A stretch of DNA of 64,000 nt from positions 91,934 to 155,933 of the forward strand of contig NW_004452122.1 of assembly GCF_000321225.1 (NCBI RefSeq), read 5' to 3'. The translations under genes and the position numbers were made by a program. This stretch comes from Odobenus rosmarus divergens (lineage: Eukaryota > Chordata > Mammalia > Carnivora > Odobenidae). The notes below the pieces were generated by a model. It made no database searches. It saw only the letters and a program-made list of their open reading frames with translations, and was not told the DNA's origin. Numbering within the stretch: position 1 is the stretch's first letter; every line of letters starts with the position of its first letter. Positions 24,722 to 35,976 of the stretch are shown here, one piece after another.

Positions 24722-24796
24722 CAGTGTACAAGACAGCCCTCACCCCTGAGTCGGCACTCGTGAATGAATTTAATACTTTCTTTGAAATGTCTTGTC
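24722..24796 (-). CDS. DUSP22: DUSP22 exon 5, ending inside the catalytic HC motif
   Basis: This 75 bp exon encodes TRHFKESIKFIHECRLRG followed by EGCLVH and the first two bases (TG) of the catalytic Cys88 codon. The acceptor is CCCCCCACAG. The donor is ACTG|GTATGT. A GGTGAG string lies inside the exon and looks like a donor, but using it would remove the segment leading into the catalytic loop. The reading frame through to TG|GTATGT and the join to the next exon (TG|C CTG GCC) rebuild the family motif HCLAGVSR, so the later donor is the real one. Residue 83 is Gly (GGC) where I recall Ser in human. Helix and strand residues around it match. Confidence 0.97.
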
Positions 24797-25335
24797 CTGT
24801 GGGGGGAGAAAAAAGAGAGAAGTGATATCTCTCTACTTTACTCAACACATGATGAAAAGAAAAATCCGCTTGAGGTTTCTTGAAAAGGTCTCAGAGTCCC
24901 ACAGCTTCAAAACCCTGGTCACACTGTCTGAGGCTGGAGCTGGCTCAGCTTTAGAATCTGTCATACACAATGCTGAGGCCTGGGGAGGGCTGCCCATCTT
25001 CTGGGATTTTCAGAATTTCTCTGCAAGGAATCCCTGAAACACAGCATTGCCATTGACGGGTATGTGTGTGGGGGGGGTGGTTTTTGCCTAGCCCAGGGGT
25101 CGTGTGGGGCCCCTGAATATTCAGGAGCATACTAGTGACCCCACACTGACAATCCACACACCATCTGTGCACATTCAGAGCCATTCAGGTGAAGAAGGTG
25201 CCCATATCATGCAGGCTCCCTAGTGCTAAGAGGTAGTTTACTTTTGATGATCTGAAAAACCTAATAATACTTTCCCATATTGGTCTCCCTTGACTTTGGT
25301 ACATCCTGTCGGCATGTCATCAAGAGGGCTGTGGG

Positions 25336-25510
25336 GAAAGGGAAAATACAGCTTCAATCCCTGCTCAGCCACTTACTGGCTGTGTGACTTTGGGAGAGCC
25401 ACTTAGTTTCCCTTAACTTCATTTATAAAGTGGAAATAATGTCTTATGGGGTGGAATGAGGTGATATATACCAATATGCTTTGCAAACTCTAAAATCCTT
25501 TATGACAATG
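25336..25510 (+). repeat. MIR SINE
   Basis: CAGCCACTTACTGGCTGTGT and GACTTTGGGAGAGCCACTTA are well-kept MIR core words in forward orientation. Confidence 0.75.
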
Positions 25511-26938
25511 AAACCATGATCCTTACTTCTTCTGACCATTAGCCTTTTTAACACCCTTTCTCCTGCACGTATGTACCAGCATCATTTAGAGCATGTTCTG
25601 GACTGGCTGGTGGGTTAACTATAAATACTCCAAGACGACCTACAGAGTACATGCTTTTTGAGGTCTTTTACCTTTGATTGACTTACAGAGCAGCAAAACA
25701 TCTAAAGTTGCCCATGGAATCAATTCATCCTCTTTAAAACACCAACTGAGTACTATTTACTGGAACTCTGCAAAGCTGCAGGAGATTCAAGGAAGAATGA
25801 GATGTAGTTTCCAACCACACAAGCTAGGTCTATCGTTTCATGAAGGATGACAGGATAAATGAATGTAATGATGAGAAATTCAGGTATGGCATAACAAACT
25901 CAGCCAGGTATTAAATACAGAAGAAACTCAGCAACCTAAGTATAGGTGCCCAGCTAGATTAAGATGGAGAGACAATACAGAAACTACATGTGCATGCATA
26001 CACGTACATATTCCATGACCAACCATAAGGCGTGATGAAAAGTCCTAGGGATTGAACCCAAGGACTCCAGACTCCTACGTAAAATCTGTAACTACCAGAA
26101 CATTGCAAGAAATGCTTTTGCTAACTTTCCCAGACACAAATGCTCCCAGACATAAACTTATAAAATGACTCTGGGCATTGAAACTATACTCACAAACACT
26201 GGCTTTGTATAAAGCAGGCAAGATAAGATTCCCGCTATAATTCCTGAAATCTGAAGTATCAGTACTGGAAAGAAATCTCAGAAAGGATTGTAAGGCAGAA
26301 GCCCATGGAAGCCAGGCAGTGAAGCCGAGTGCACAGAGGGGTGAAGGGTTGGGGAGGGGGCACTGTGATGTGACTGGCAGAAGCCTGGCCCACCGGAGGC
26401 AGGAGAGAAGGTTCGGTGCTGTTGGAGCTTCCTCTGTCTCAAGCAAAAACAGTCTGCAGTGAAGTCTTCTGATTTTGAAGTATTGAAACTGTGGCAGGCA
26501 TCTTGAGTTGTGCTGATTTTGTTGGGGCAGCAAAGTTTGTCAGAATTGCCCCCCTTCCCTCTGATTCCAGCCATGGAGAAGTAAAGAAAAGGTTGTGAGG
26601 TGGGGACTTCTGGAAAAGTTTTCCCTTCCTAATGAAAGGAAAGTCATCTATCTCTGCACCAGGTTTCCTGCTAGCATCACACTTATAGCCGCATCAGGGG
26701 CCCTGTAACCACAGGTGATAAAGCCCCTCGGTGGAGAGGCAGCAGGATGCAAAGGGAGACCTCAGGGGACTGATGCCCAGGCCTGGGAGCACCCACCACC
26801 AGGTTTCTTAGTCAAGGCTTTAAGTAAATTTCTCTGTAACTTAAAACATTATCAATCAGATACTCTGCTACTTTAGTCAAATATAATCCACCTGATAACA
26901 GCAACCAATTCAACAGTTTTAAAAACACTGAGCTAAGT

Positions 26939-27096
26939 GGCACCTGAGTGGCCCAGTTGGTTAAGCCTCCGACTCTTGATCTCAGCTCAGGTCTTGATCT
27001 CAGGGTCATGAGTTTAATCCCCACATTGGGCTCTACACCCCAGTGTGGAGCCTACTAAAAAAAATAATAATAATAAAATAAAAAACAAAAGAAAGC
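26939..27096 (+). mobile_element. Old SINEC (CAN SINE)
   Basis: Plus-strand element beginning GGCACCTGAGTGGCCCAG. It lacks the usual CT-rich stretch and ends in an AATAATAATAAA-type tail. Possible imperfect duplications AAAAACACTGAGC (26921) and AAAAACATTGGGC (27097) suggest an older insertion. Confidence 0.85.
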
Positions 27097-29040
27097 AAAA
27101 ACATTGGGCCAACTCATCTGGCCTAGGAGTGGTTACAGGCTGCCTGTCTGCATCTGCTCCGTGGGGCAGCCTGTCCTCCTGTGTTGGCCGCTGCACATGG
27201 CAGACATGCCAGAGGGTAGGGTGGGTCTGACTATAGATCCCAAGACCAGGACAGGCTGCCCAGAACTCAGAGCTCATCCCTGACTGCAGTCTAGCAGTGG
27301 CTAGAGGGTACACATGTTTGTCCACTAGGTCAGCCACGCTGGGGCATCCAAAGGTTCGGAGAGTCCTCTCCACGCCTGCAGCCCATGCTCATGCCTGTCC
27401 TTTATGGGTCTCTTTCTAGTCGAGCACAGCTGCATCTGTGACAAGACAGGCAGGGAAGAGCACAGCAACCAGAAAAGGAAAAACAAATCTAAAAATGAAT
27501 GACAATTGCCTGAGTAGTGAACAAACCACAGACTGCTCCAGAACACACTGCAAAGGCCCAAGTGACATGAGAGTTAACAGTGCCCCTCTGAGTGGGCAGG
27601 ACTTAATGTTTTAGGGGAACATGGTCAGTGCTGTGGAGCTCACCAGGATTTTGCAAAATGACAACAAATGAATGCCTTTGCTGAAACGGGCAAGTGGGAA
27701 CAACTCCTTTGATCTGGCTTTTATACCTACATGCACCAAACCACATGCACAATGAAACCTGGGGCTCAAACACTGTCCGGTGTGTCTGGGTTCAAAAGTC
27801 AGTCCTGCCTGTCCTCAGAATAAGAGAGTGGGGTGGGAGTGGGGTCGGCAGGGGAACACGCGGACCTGCCAGAGCCCAGAGGGAGTGTATGAAAGAGCTA
27901 AGGGGCCAAGGAAGTCATGAGGAGGTGCCCCCACTTTGCTCCCAGCCAGCCCTTTCCTCTTTCAGCTCTAACTGTGCCAACCTTAAGTCTAGGACAAACC
28001 CACAGATGGCTCCTGTCCACCACCATGTTGGGGCAAGGAGTGTGGAACCCCAGGGCAGGCATCTGTGTGGGGACAGCTCACAGCCCAGCCCAGGAGTGTA
28101 AATGATGCCACTGAAGGGATGGCTCAAAGCCCCACCACAAAACCTGACTCATAAACACAGTTGGGCACGAGGCCACACCAAGTAGACATTCCTAGAAATG
28201 CTTTTTCCAAGTAAAGCCAGGAGGCAGGCGCATTTACTACTGCTTTGGTGTGTTGCAGGGAGTGTGGGTTATTTCCAGGGAAGCTGATGACATAAACTCT
28301 AGCGCTGGTCATTAAACTCCCTCCTCCACAGCAGGAAATACCCGAGACTCTGGCTCCTGTTGCCCAATTCTCTGATGTGAAGCAGAAGCAAGCATCTAAG
28401 CACCATCCCACCACAGGCTGTTTCAATGAACACAGGTTCCCTATTCTTGCTCTTCATTTTGTACCTTCACTTCCATACAAAGACATGTGAGTAAGTTCTG
28501 TTGGAGGAAAGCCAGAGGGGCTCATCCACCTACGTGCATCACAAACTTACCTCATAGTGCTTGCTGCTGCCAGCAATCTGAAGAAAACACCTTGGGGAGG
28601 GCAGAGGGGTGCTTCAGAGGAGACCCATCAAACAGCCCTGCAGCTGCCACTGTCCCCCTTCCTCAGTATGAGCTGGCCATCCTCCTTGAAGAGCCTCCTC
28701 CCCTCTCTGGCCGGAAGCCAAGAGACAGGACCAGCAAAGTTTCCCTGACCTTCGGAGAGTGCACAGAAAGGATGGTGGATGGGATCTAGCAAAACTACAC
28801 CACATGATGCTCATTTTTTGAGGCCGAACAACTAGTTCTTATTCCAAGACTGCAAGATTTGGAAGCTGTGATCCCCACCACGGGATCAGAGGCAACCCTC
28901 TCCTGCTGAGGACTCTGCTTATCTGAGCAGTAGCCCAAGGGATCTGGCCACTTACCTTAAGTGGTGGCTGGGCATACTCCAAAGTCAGCAGTATCAGACC
29001 AGGCTGTACTGACAGGAGACCCAGGATGCTTCTCCTTCCC

Positions 29041-29106
29041 ATATACATATACATGTCTGTACATATGTGTATATGTGTGCACCTGTGTGCATGCATGTTG
29101 TATATG
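29041..29106. repeat. TA/TG/CA alternating tract
   Basis: ATATACATATACATG passing into GTGTATATGTGTGC and GTGTGCATGCATG, in DUSP22 intron 4. Confidence 0.85.
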
Positions 29107-30369
29107 AAAGCAAAGGAGGAAAAAAAAACAGGAAAGGCAAGCACTCTTAGATATTCCTCCTAAAAAAGGAATGCTTAAAGAAAAAAAAAAAGCAAAAAGG
29201 CAAAAAGCAAGCGGGTGGAACGTCCTATCTGGGCTCTGGAAGGTGGGCTCAGATCAGAAAGCTGTTTCTCCTGGGGCAGAATCGGCAGGGGCTCCCAGGC
29301 TGTGTGTTGGCCCCCTCAGCTGGAGCACTGTGAAGCTCTCGCCTCAGCCAGAAGCAAGCAGGAAGGAACATTCTCCGGCAGGACAGACACTGGCAGAGCT
29401 GGTCTATCAGTACCGGGCACTGAACACATACAGCTACTCATACTTATATCAAGGATTTCCCACATTTTGTATTTCCTGCACTTAAACATTTTTTTTAATG
29501 GGGAGAATTAAAACACACACGTGGTGTGTATTGTGCTTTTCATTTTGCCACATAAGGTCATTTTAAAAACAAAACCTTTTTTACCACCTACTATAACATC
29601 ATTTCACAAAGAATAGTTGAGAGGAGGACACAGTTTAAGACTAAAAGATAGTTAAGTTCAGTAAGTGAAGTCTTATGAAAAACCCAATATTCCTTTTCTG
29701 ACTATTTCTCATTTCTACGGCCTGCAGAGTCGTCAGGAGTCATGTGAGAGCATGTGTGCATGTGCACCTGAGTGCTCAAGTAAGTATGCATCTGTCTGGA
29801 AATAGGACCACAGCACTCCAAGGGCCCACATCATTTTGATCTTGCAAAACTGCTTTTTAATAATTAAAGAAAATTGTTAAGTGAGAGAAAGAGGAGAGCT
29901 GGATGTACAGAAGACATCAGCTAAACTAAAGAAAACATACACAAACAGATACGGAGGTAGAATAAGGCAAGGAAATTTTACTGATACTTTAAATATAAGC
30001 TCACAGTATTGCTAATACCTCTTCTCCCCACAAAAACCTCAAGAAATTGAGAGACCGGCTCGATACTCAAACCACTGAATGTCACAAAGGCTCTATTGTA
30101 ATGATGCAATGCTACCAACTCCACAGCACAGATCAAACTCTCCTGGACTTGACAGAAGAAGATAAAAAAAAAAAAAAAAGTAATTATTCCCTTAACAATG
30201 TCTAAATACAAAATACCAATTTAACAAATAGTAAAATAAGAATGAATAAATGAGCTACTATACATCCAGTAATTCACTCTCAAAATACATTAATACTCCT
30301 TACTTGGATAGACAGCAAATATAATCTTATTTTTTGGAAATGCTTAGAGTTCATAAAAAACACTTTCAC

Positions 30370-30505
30370 TTATCTAACCCAATACTACAAAAATTGTGTG
30401 AGATAGGTATTTTACAGATGAGAGAAATGAGGTTAAAATGACTTGCGTATGAAAGTACAGAAAGAAAGCAAAAGCAAGTATTTCCAAAAGCCTGAATTCA
30501 CTAGC
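30370..30505 (-). repeat. MIR SINE, reversed
   Basis: GATAGGTATTTTACAGATGA and GAAATGAGGTTAAAATGACT fit reversed MIR. Confidence 0.55.
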
Positions 30506-32154
30506 TCGCTCTATATCGGCCAAAGAACATGGAGCATGTGCATTTGATATAAACTCTAGGATGCCTCTAATTGTGACAATTCATGCAAAACACAACAGCC
30601 TGGGTCTGTGGGGTTATTATGACTACAAGAACTTGAACTTTCACATTTCCTGACTTTGAAAGGCAAGGTGGTTGGGGAACCGAAGTAAAATTTTAATGTG
30701 CTAATGTTATCTCAACCAGGTTTCTGCATTTTAAGTTCCTGGAAGATCAGAGGGGGAGTTTGTGAGGATTAAAGCCAAGAGAGAAAATTGACCTTTCTGG
30801 GCAGTTTACAGCCACTGAATGCCAAGTGAAAGCAGTTAGTTTCAAAAGGTCACAAACCTCTTACTAAGCATAATTGGCAAGAATTCCTGTTGGTATGAGG
30901 ATTTGTGGGGAGAGATTTAGGATATAAAACTTAAATTATATCCAAAGTCGGAAATAATTTTAAAAGTCTGTGAGTTTACAACGGGGATATAGTTTTCTAG
31001 AATTTATTTTGTCATTAAATATAAGATTTCTCAGGCATCAGTAATTAAAAGTGGCTAGACTAAAGAACTACTAGTTCTACTTGTCTGAGGTACCCAGGGC
31101 ATATTTTCCAGTGACAGACATGATTTCTCTTGCTTTTGTTAACCAGAGCATTAAGAGTATTTGTCTCCTGACCATCTACATTGGTTGATGGTATAAAAAG
31201 TGAAGGTTCACTGTCAACCTATATGTTCCTAATATTTGCTGAGTAATAACCACAGGCTACCTGAAGTGAGATGGATCATATAAACAGAATCAAGTGTTCC
31301 ACTTGCCAGTGGTTAATAGTCTAATTATATCATGAAAGCATGCTCACTGTTCAAAGGCATGTTATGCTTCCAATAAAACATTCGTAACAGGTAAAGAGAA
31401 ACTCAAGCTATTTCATAGGCTGTCTCTTAACATACAAAGTATACTCATATTCCAAACTTAACTCCACAATTTCCATGTAACTTCAGTAGAGCAAGAAATA
31501 TTTACAAAATCATGGACATTGATGTGCCCAAATCCTTACTTATGCGTAAGACTTGCTATTACTAATGGATTAAAACTAAAAGTTTCCCCAAAGAATCACA
31601 TGAGTGCCTATGAACTTAACTCCCAAGGGGAGTTACGGTCTTGACTTTATTTTCCAACTGAAACAGAGGTTGTATTGCTGTAGGACTTCACTCAAAATAG
31701 CAGCAGTGGTGCATCCTCCTCAGGTTCTGTCATTAGCCTCACACTTGGGTGCTGTAATAACCACCTATTGGAATCCTATCCTACACTTTTACCAAGATGT
31801 GAGGAAAGGTCTAAAAAGGCAAATCACACATCTTAACAAGACCTCTGCACATATTTGGGATGGGAGAGAACAAATTCAAATCTTACGGGCTAGTCCTCTG
31901 GACCCAAGGTGCCTGTGTTTGGGCTGGTTTTGCCAGAAGATCTGAACTGACCCATGAGACACTGCAACTCAGAGAAACATTTTCTGTCACTCTGGCCTTT
32001 CCATGTAAGGAAATCTTCCAAATCTTCCACTGAAGTGGCCTCCTGAGCACCGAAACTTATTTCAACTACCTTCTTTTGTAACTCTCAAGATAAATTAACA
32101 CACCTTGAAGAGAGTAAAAGTATACTCTTATTTTCAAAAGTGCTTAGAGTTCAT

Positions 32155-32300
32155 AGAGAACACTTTCATATATATGATCTTATCTTCAAAAATCCTGAAG
32201 ACAGGCATTTTTCAAATGAGGGAACTGAAGCTCAGATGGGTTTAAATGACTTGTCCAAGGTAGATGCAACTAGTTTTAAAGTTAAGATACCTAACATTAA
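32155..32300 (-). repeat. MIR SINE, reversed
   Basis: GGGAACTGAAGCTCAGATGG and GACTTGTCCAAGGTAGATGC fit reversed MIR. Confidence 0.6.
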
Positions 32301-33674
32301 GGTCTACTGATTATTTGTTTATGTAGTACAGGGCTGCTCAATGCTCAATCTTCATTTGGTAAGCCAGTCATGGTCCTGGACATCAAACACAGTGCTTGGC
32401 TCCTAGCAAAGCTGAAAAGTCCTGGGGGCAATCAAGTGCCTTCTCTGACAACAAATGCCCAGAATGTGTGACAATCGGATTCCTCTGAAGAGTCACTGCC
32501 AATCAGGTATTGACAAGTTCAACAGTATGTTAGAATCTCAGTTTGAGATAAGAGCAAAGCAACCGTTCTAAAAATAGCCACCAAAACATGGGCAGAAGAT
32601 TGCTGTGGTCTCCAGAGAAAGGCAGTGGCTCACTTCCTTCCGTATACACCATGCCCTTCCAACCACTTCTGTTTCTTGACACGACTAGTAACCAAGGAAG
32701 TTCTCTGCTGCTTCTTCTCCTCCTGGACCCAGGCTACTACTGTTTTCCTAGTGATCCTAGTAAAATCTTTCCTCCACCATCCTCAATCTTAAAGATTGAC
32801 TTTTTCTGTGAAATACAGAGAGTTAGTGTGAAAACAGGCCTTGCATAGCACGTATCTGTCCCTGCTTCCAATCTACCCTTCCTGGTCTAACTCTATACCA
32901 CCTGTCCCCTGTCCTACACTCCCCCACACAATCTTCCCCACATCAACCCATCTGACTCTAGACCCATTTTTTTTCAAACAGGTAGATCTCTCAAAATTAT
33001 TGCATAATCTGTGATTTCACTGCTCTCCAGCAATGAAAAATCAAGATAGGCTGATGTTCCAGTATTCCATGGGACTAGGATAGTAAACTTAAGATTATGT
33101 GGTATGTAATTCCAATATGTAGGATTTGTAGGCAATAGAGCTTAAGAATCATGAAGGATGAATCCTAATAGGTCTACAGACTCCGGAATTTACAAACACC
33201 ACCATAGCTTACAACTTTCCTAATAAAATGCAGTAACGTGTAATTCTAGCAGGGTTGTTATGTCTGACATGCACTGTAAGCACTAGGCCAGCCTGAGAAG
33301 CAGAGGCTGGTGTCTACTGGATGCACTGAATGGCTCAGTACTTTATTTCTGCTCCAGCCTCTCAGCCTGCAAGGTTCAAATCCACGCTTCAGTAAAACTT
33401 TACTCCATTTTGTGGTCTTTCTAGGTCACTGCTGGACACCAAACAGTGTGAATGTTAAAGCTGCAACTGCTGTGGGTCTCCAAAGCCCCGTCCCCCATTC
33501 TGCCGAAGCCTAACCCCTAACCTAACTCCATACAATTGCTGTGTTCTGGAAATGCTAACAATTATGAATTTCTCTTTATAAGGATATCAATGATGTATTC
33601 AGCTGTGAGGAAATAGAGGCCTGAACTTTCCTAAGCCAGAAAGACCTATTCATTCAACTCAAAACAGGTTTTAG

Positions 33675-34012
33675 AAGTATGCTGTCCTGTTTTGTGGCCA
33701 CTAGCCACGTGCAGCTGCTGAGCACTTGAAAGGAAATTGGTCCAAACTGCGATGTGCTGTAAGTACAAAAAAAACTACAGATTTTGTAGTATGAGAAAAA
33801 AAGGATGTAAAAAAAATCTCAATTTTGTTTTATATTGGGCACATGTTGAAATGACAGTATTTTGGATATACTGGGTTAAATAAAGCATTATTAAATTATT
33901 GTCACCTATTCCTTTTTTATTCTTTTTAATTTGGCTCCTAGAAAATTTAAAATTACCCTCATGGCTTACATTTGTGGTCCATATTCTATTTCTACTGGAC
34001 AGTGCTATCTTA
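33675..34012. mobile_element. hAT-like DNA transposon relic, family not named
   Basis: TGGCCACTAGCCACGTG, CACATGTTGAAATGACAGTA, TTTTGGATATACTGGGTTAA and CTATTTCTACTGGACAGTGC belong to an old interspersed repeat I recognise by sequence. Its name I cannot recall with certainty. The outer words (GCTGTCC and GGACAGTGC) look like eroded inverted ends. Confidence 0.45.
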
Positions 34013-34342
34013 GACAAAACCCATTAGCTTCTTTAAATCTTTGGGAAGCAAAACCCATTTGCTTCCAGAGAGAGGATAAACATGCTAAAAGTTTGGTTTG
34101 AGGCATCCTTTTTAAAAATGAGGCTCTTCTTGTAGACATCCCATCAGTCAGTGTCGTATAGTTGAAGGACTGGCAAACAAACAGCATGCCTCCAGCTACA
34201 GTTCTGCCTAACTTGGCCGCACAGACCTCTGTGCTTGGCATCCCATGGCTCTGATGACTTCACGGCCCTTTAGTTATTTGACTTTACTGCCCTTTGTACA
34301 TTTTTAATATCTCCAAAAAATATAGGAAAAAAACCAACTTAC

Positions 34343-34392
34343 AGGTTCTGAGATGGTGAATCCGCTGCTGGAATGCACAGGTATTTAACCCC
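34343..34392 (-). CDS. DUSP22: DUSP22 exon 4 with general acid Asp57
   Basis: This 50 bp exon encodes GVKYLCIPAADSPSQN plus the first two bases of Leu63. It joins exon 3 in phase 0 (GAG|GGG) and exon 5 as CT|G. The Asp in AADSP is Asp57, the general acid on the mobile loop of cysteine phosphatases. It protonates the leaving group and is needed for full activity. The donor is strong (ACCT|GTAAGT). The acceptor CTACAG follows a T-rich stretch that is the complement of an (ATAAA)-type microsatellite. The sequence shows no substitution against the human peptide as I recall it. It is isolated by a 20.7 kb intron upstream and a 9.5 kb intron downstream, close to the human proportions. Confidence 0.97.
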
Positions 34393-34399
34393 CTGTAGA

Positions 34400-34429
34400 A
34401 TAATAAAAATAATAAAATAAAATAAAAAG
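34400..34429. repeat. AT-rich (ATAAA)n stretch at the exon 4 acceptor
   Basis: TAATAAAAATAATAAAATAA and similar on the plus strand. Its complement is the pyrimidine tract of the DUSP22 exon 4 acceptor. Confidence 0.85.
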
Positions 34430-35112
34430 ATGATACTTAGTGGAGAAAACTAGTTAAAGGAACTATTTACTCAGGTCAAAAAATAAAAAGTAAAAAGGAG
34501 AAGTTTTTCACTCATCTTTTGTTGCCAAGGAACCAGGGAAAAACTCTTTAATTAAGGTTCCTGGTTATTTCCGTGACCACACATACAAATATTCATGCTC
34601 TGGCTTGCAAACAGCTTGTAGGTTTAGATAGGGTTTATCAAAAAAGTGAAATAATTGAGTGCTTCCCAGTAAGTGTCAACAAGTTTCCAAAACTATCATT
34701 TCCGATGCTTGTTTACACATTCAACATTTTTAAAAATCTATTTCACTTAAGATCCTGAGTGGCCAAAAAGGAAGCACTGTTAGTAAAAACCTTAACATGA
34801 TGACTAAAAATTACAACATTATATTACAGAGTTTTCTATATCAAATTTTAGTAATTGAAAAATTACAATTTCCCTGATGCATTAAGAGGAACTTTACACA
34901 TTCAAACTATTTTTATTTATTTTGCTTGCTTTTCAAAAGAGTAAAAGTTTGTGGACCAAACTGTTACATTTTTTAAAAAGAATGGCCCAATTTGAAAAAA
35001 AAAAAAAAAGTTCATATACGTCTCCATAAAAATCTATAAAAAAATGTCTGTGTAAATTCATGCTGTAAAAACTCAGGCTAAATTTAAGTTTTATTATAAA
35101 CCTGGTTGTTTT

Positions 35113-35306
35113 GGGATACCTGGGTGGCTCAGTCAGTTAAGTGTCTGACTTCTCAGGTCATGGTCTCAGGGTCCTCAGATTGAGCCCTGCCTTGGGCTCC
35201 CTGCTCAGCAGGGAGTCTACTTGTCTCTCTGCCCCTCCCCCTGCTTGTGCTCTATCTCTCGCAAATAAATACATTAATTAATTACTTAATTAAATCTTTA
35301 AAAAAA
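35113..35306 (+). mobile_element. SINEC (CAN SINE)
   Basis: Plus-strand carnivore SINE starting about GGGATACCTGGGTGGCTC with a TTAATTAATTA-containing tail. Flanked by CTGGTTGTTTT at 35102-35112 and 35307-35317. It lies about 720 bp upstream of DUSP22 exon 4, inside intron 3. Confidence 0.92.
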
Positions 35307-35937
35307 CTGGTTGTTTTTTCTTCAGAGGGATTTAAAGTACAGTTCCAAAGGTCTTCAGTGTCATGTAAAAATAGAAAATCTAGAAATCTCAGCAACCTTT
35401 GCAAAAGAATATGGTTCTGTGAGGACTTAGATGAACCATTTTTAAACCCCTCTTCGATAGCCTAATCTCATAGGATCTTGCCACCATGTCATGGATAATA
35501 AAGTAGGGGAAGAAACACATCAAACACTGAAAAAATAACCACCTAAGAGGGTAAATGAAGGAGAAATATATAGACTACCACAAGTCCCTCAGCAAATAGT
35601 CATAAAATGTCTGCTAGAATTATTTGAATTTTTTGCAGTTGATCATTAAAATTTTATTGTTAATTCATATCATGAGGCTTTTCTATGTTGTATTTACTAA
35701 TGTACTCTTGTAAGTAACATCTAAATTTGTGGCTGCCCCAAACCCTTCTAGACCTCCACATTTTGATACTTCCCGACATTGTGAATCCTACTTTTCCAAT
35801 ACAGAATCCACGTAACCTATATTTTTCAACCTCCTTTGCTATTAGGGTGTAGACTCAGGACCTGGTTTCATCATGTGACACACCTACTTGAGGTGGATTT
35901 GGAAACTGGACACGGGACGAGTCAGATGGGTAAAGAG

Positions 35938-35976
35938 CACCTGCTTGGCAGGTGCAGGTGGCAGTAGAAGCAGGTG
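35938..35976. promoter_or_regulatory. Cluster of four CACCTG/CAGGTG E-boxes
   Basis: CACCTG at 35938 and CAGGTG at 35949, 35955 and 35971. The first two form an 8 bp perfect inverted repeat (GCACCTGC and GCAGGTGC with 3 bases between). These words are bound by ZEB, SNAI and E-protein factors; function here is unproven. Confidence 0.4.

Larger units (their letters stand above)
24797..34342 (-). other. DUSP22: DUSP22 intron 4 (9.5 kb)
   Basis: This intron lies between ACCT|GTAAGT and CCCCCCACAG|G. It contains a MIR at 25.3 kb, one old SINE at 26.94 kb, a TA/TG-rich tract at 29.04 kb, MIR-like pieces at 30.4 and 32.2 kb and a hAT-like relic at 33.68 kb. The long repeat-poor parts (25.5-26.9, 27.1-30.3 and 30.5-33.6 kb) hold only short, unsupported open frames. 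Confidence 0.9.

Noticed and set aside
24729..24747. Possible earlier donor (GGG|GTGAGG) inside exon 5
   Set aside because: Using it would delete the residues before Cys88 and break the join to exon 6. The later TG|GTATGT restores the HCxxGxxR motif.
26075..26533. 152-codon minus-strand open frame in intron 4
   Set aside because: Composition looks random, with no domain or splice support; it lies inside a DUSP22 intron.
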